64,000 nt of DNA from NCBI RefSeq assembly GCF_000214035.2, contig NZ_AFHG01000058.1, positions 124,001 to 188,000 on the forward strand, read 5' to 3'. Position numbers and translations under genes: made by a program. The stretch is from Methyloversatilis universalis FAM5. Its GTDB lineage: Bacteria > Pseudomonadota > Gammaproteobacteria > Burkholderiales > Rhodocyclaceae. The notes under the pieces were generated by a model, which was not told where the DNA came from, searched no databases, and was given only the letters and a program-made list of their open reading frames with translations. Shown in pieces: positions 63,258 through 64,000 of the stretch; the first letter of the stretch is position 1, and each line of letters starts with the position of its first letter.

Positions 63258-63565
63258 CAGACCTTCAGCCGCTCGACCACGCGGCCGTGCTGCAGGTGTT
63301 CGGAAATGATTTCGTCGATGTCCTCGCGGTCGACATAGGTGTACCAGACCGCTTCCGGGTAGATGACCATGACCGGGCCCTGGTCGCAGCGGTCCAGGCA
63401 GCCGGCCATGTTCACCCGGGTCTTGCCCTCGCCGGACAGGCCCAGCGCCTTGACCCGCTGCTTCGCGTAGTCGCGCAGCGCGGAGGCGCCGAGCGTGGCG
63501 CAGCACTGTTCGCCTTCGGCGCGCTGGTTGCAGCAGAAGAATACGTGGTGCTTGAAGTGACTCAT
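63257..63565 (-). CDS. Thioredoxin-like [2Fe-2S] ferredoxin
   Basis: A 102-aa ferredoxin of the thioredoxin-like fold. Cys11/12, Cys21/22, Cys56 (AGCLDRC) and Cys60 provide the cluster ligands. NADH-dehydrogenase 24-kDa type electron carriers have this layout. The physiological partner is unknown. Confidence 0.85.
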   Translation of the reverse strand: MSHFKHHVFFCCNQRAEGEQCCATLGASALRDYAKQRVKALGLSGEGKTRVNMAGCLDRCDQGPVMVIYPEAVWYTYVDREDIDEIISEHLQHGRVVERLKV

Positions 63566-63591
63566 GAGGTGCGGTTCCGGAGAAAGCGTGA

Positions 63592-64000
63592 TTATCGGTG
63601 ATCGTGCGCAGCGTGGCGGCCCCGGCTTTCCTTCAGTTGCAAAGCCATCAGGTAGGGCAGCGCGAAATACGGCCACAGCGCCGACGTGAGCCGGGTCAGG
63701 CCGCTGAAATTGAAGAAGTGTCCGGCCCTCCAGGCGTCCGACACAGCCGACGGGTAGGGGTTGTCCGGCGCCAGATTGACCAGGGCCACGCCGGCCAGCA
63801 GCGCCAGCGCGGCGACGCCGAAGCGCAGCGACAGCGGCAGCCACAGCGCAACCCGCAGCGCCAGTGCGCCGGCCGCCAGTCCGGCCAGCGCGCCCGGCGT
63901 CATCCACAGCCAGGCGCCGCCGTCCGGCACCAGTACCGCGCCCGAGCCGGCCTTCACCGCCAGCGCGATGCCGAAGGTGCTGCCCAGCAGCCACAGACTG
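63592..64000 (-). CDS. Membrane protein, perhaps VanZ-like, cut by the window edge
   Basis: At least 136 residues with three or four hydrophobic segments; the frame is open to the right edge (no stop before 64000), so the N-terminus is missing. The motif VNLAPDNPYP and HFFNFSGLTRLTSALWP with a His-rich tail (RHAAHDHR) are characteristic, but I can only suggest a VanZ-type fold. Confidence 0.6.
   Translation of the reverse strand, partial: SLWLLGSTFGIALAVKAGSGAVLVPDGGAWLWMTPGALAGLAAGALALRVALWLPLSLRFGVAALALLAGVALVNLAPDNPYPSAVSDAWRAGHFFNFSGLTRLTSALWPYFALPYLMALQLKESRGRHAAHDHR

Noticed and set aside
1-64000. CRISPR arrays, insertion sequences, tRNA or rRNA genes
   Set aside because: No spaced short repeats, no transposase, and no cloverleaf or rRNA-like stretch was recognised by eye; a tRNA scan was not possible.

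Overview
The window is a high-GC, densely packed chromosome segment with no rRNA, tRNA, CRISPR array or insertion sequence that I can see. Gene content and order (ribE-ribB-ribH-nusB-thiL-pgpA-pncC-recA-recX-lptB-rpoN-hpf-ptsN-hprK) point to a betaproteobacterium. The complete N-methylglutamate pathway next to a quinohemoprotein amine dehydrogenase locus points to a facultative methylotroph; Methyloversatilis (Rhodocyclales) is my best guess, made from gene content and recall, not from a search.

Region 1 (1-14.9 kb): after the end of a transglutaminase-like gene and a minus-strand XRE/cupin regulator, one long plus-strand transcription unit encodes N-methylglutamate dehydrogenase (mgdABCD), gamma-glutamylmethylamide synthetase (gmaS) and N-methylglutamate synthase (mgsABC). 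It continues with an SMR transporter, three small membrane proteins (116, 133 and 46 aa), an APC-type permease and two uncharacterised genes, and ends at a strong terminator (14821-14870). Together these take up methylamine and convert it to glutamate plus a C1 unit.

Region 2 (14.9-28.6 kb): a quinohemoprotein amine dehydrogenase (QHNDH) locus: a divergent AraC-type regulator, diheme alpha subunit, radical-SAM maturase, gamma subunit with the full set of cross-linking residues, beta subunit, ABC exporter, subtilisin-like leader protease, a CcmF-like heme lyase paralogue and a flavin monooxygenase. It is bracketed by two near-identical copies of a TorF-type outer-membrane protein gene. The embedded heme lyase and the flanking direct repeat are the two most unusual things in the window.

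Region 3 (28.6-38.9 kb): sensing and signalling. A NarX/NarL-type pair runs divergently from a triple-PAS protein with a degenerate GGDEF domain; their start codons overlap. Then come a DUF4394 lipoprotein, a cupredoxin-like 'methylamine utilization' protein followed at once by a GGDEF-EAL protein, an alpha/beta hydrolase, a diheme cytochrome c and a small ORF.

Region 4 (39-49.8 kb): a phospho-signalling group: a kinase-fold protein lacking the catalytic aspartate, an AAA+ ATPase, a class III cyclase-FHA protein, an active-looking transmembrane Ser/Thr kinase with a Thr-rich linker, a CsgG-like protein and a second exported protein, interrupted by a MidA-type methyltransferase and a FolM-like reductase, and followed by a PsiF-repeat protein.

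Region 5 (49.8-64 kb, all minus strand): housekeeping genes for PTS-Ntr, ribosome hibernation, sigma-54, LPS export, RecA/RecX, NAD salvage, phospholipid, thiamine and riboflavin synthesis, then DsbD, CutA, a hydrolase, a thioredoxin-like ferredoxin and a membrane protein cut by the window edge.
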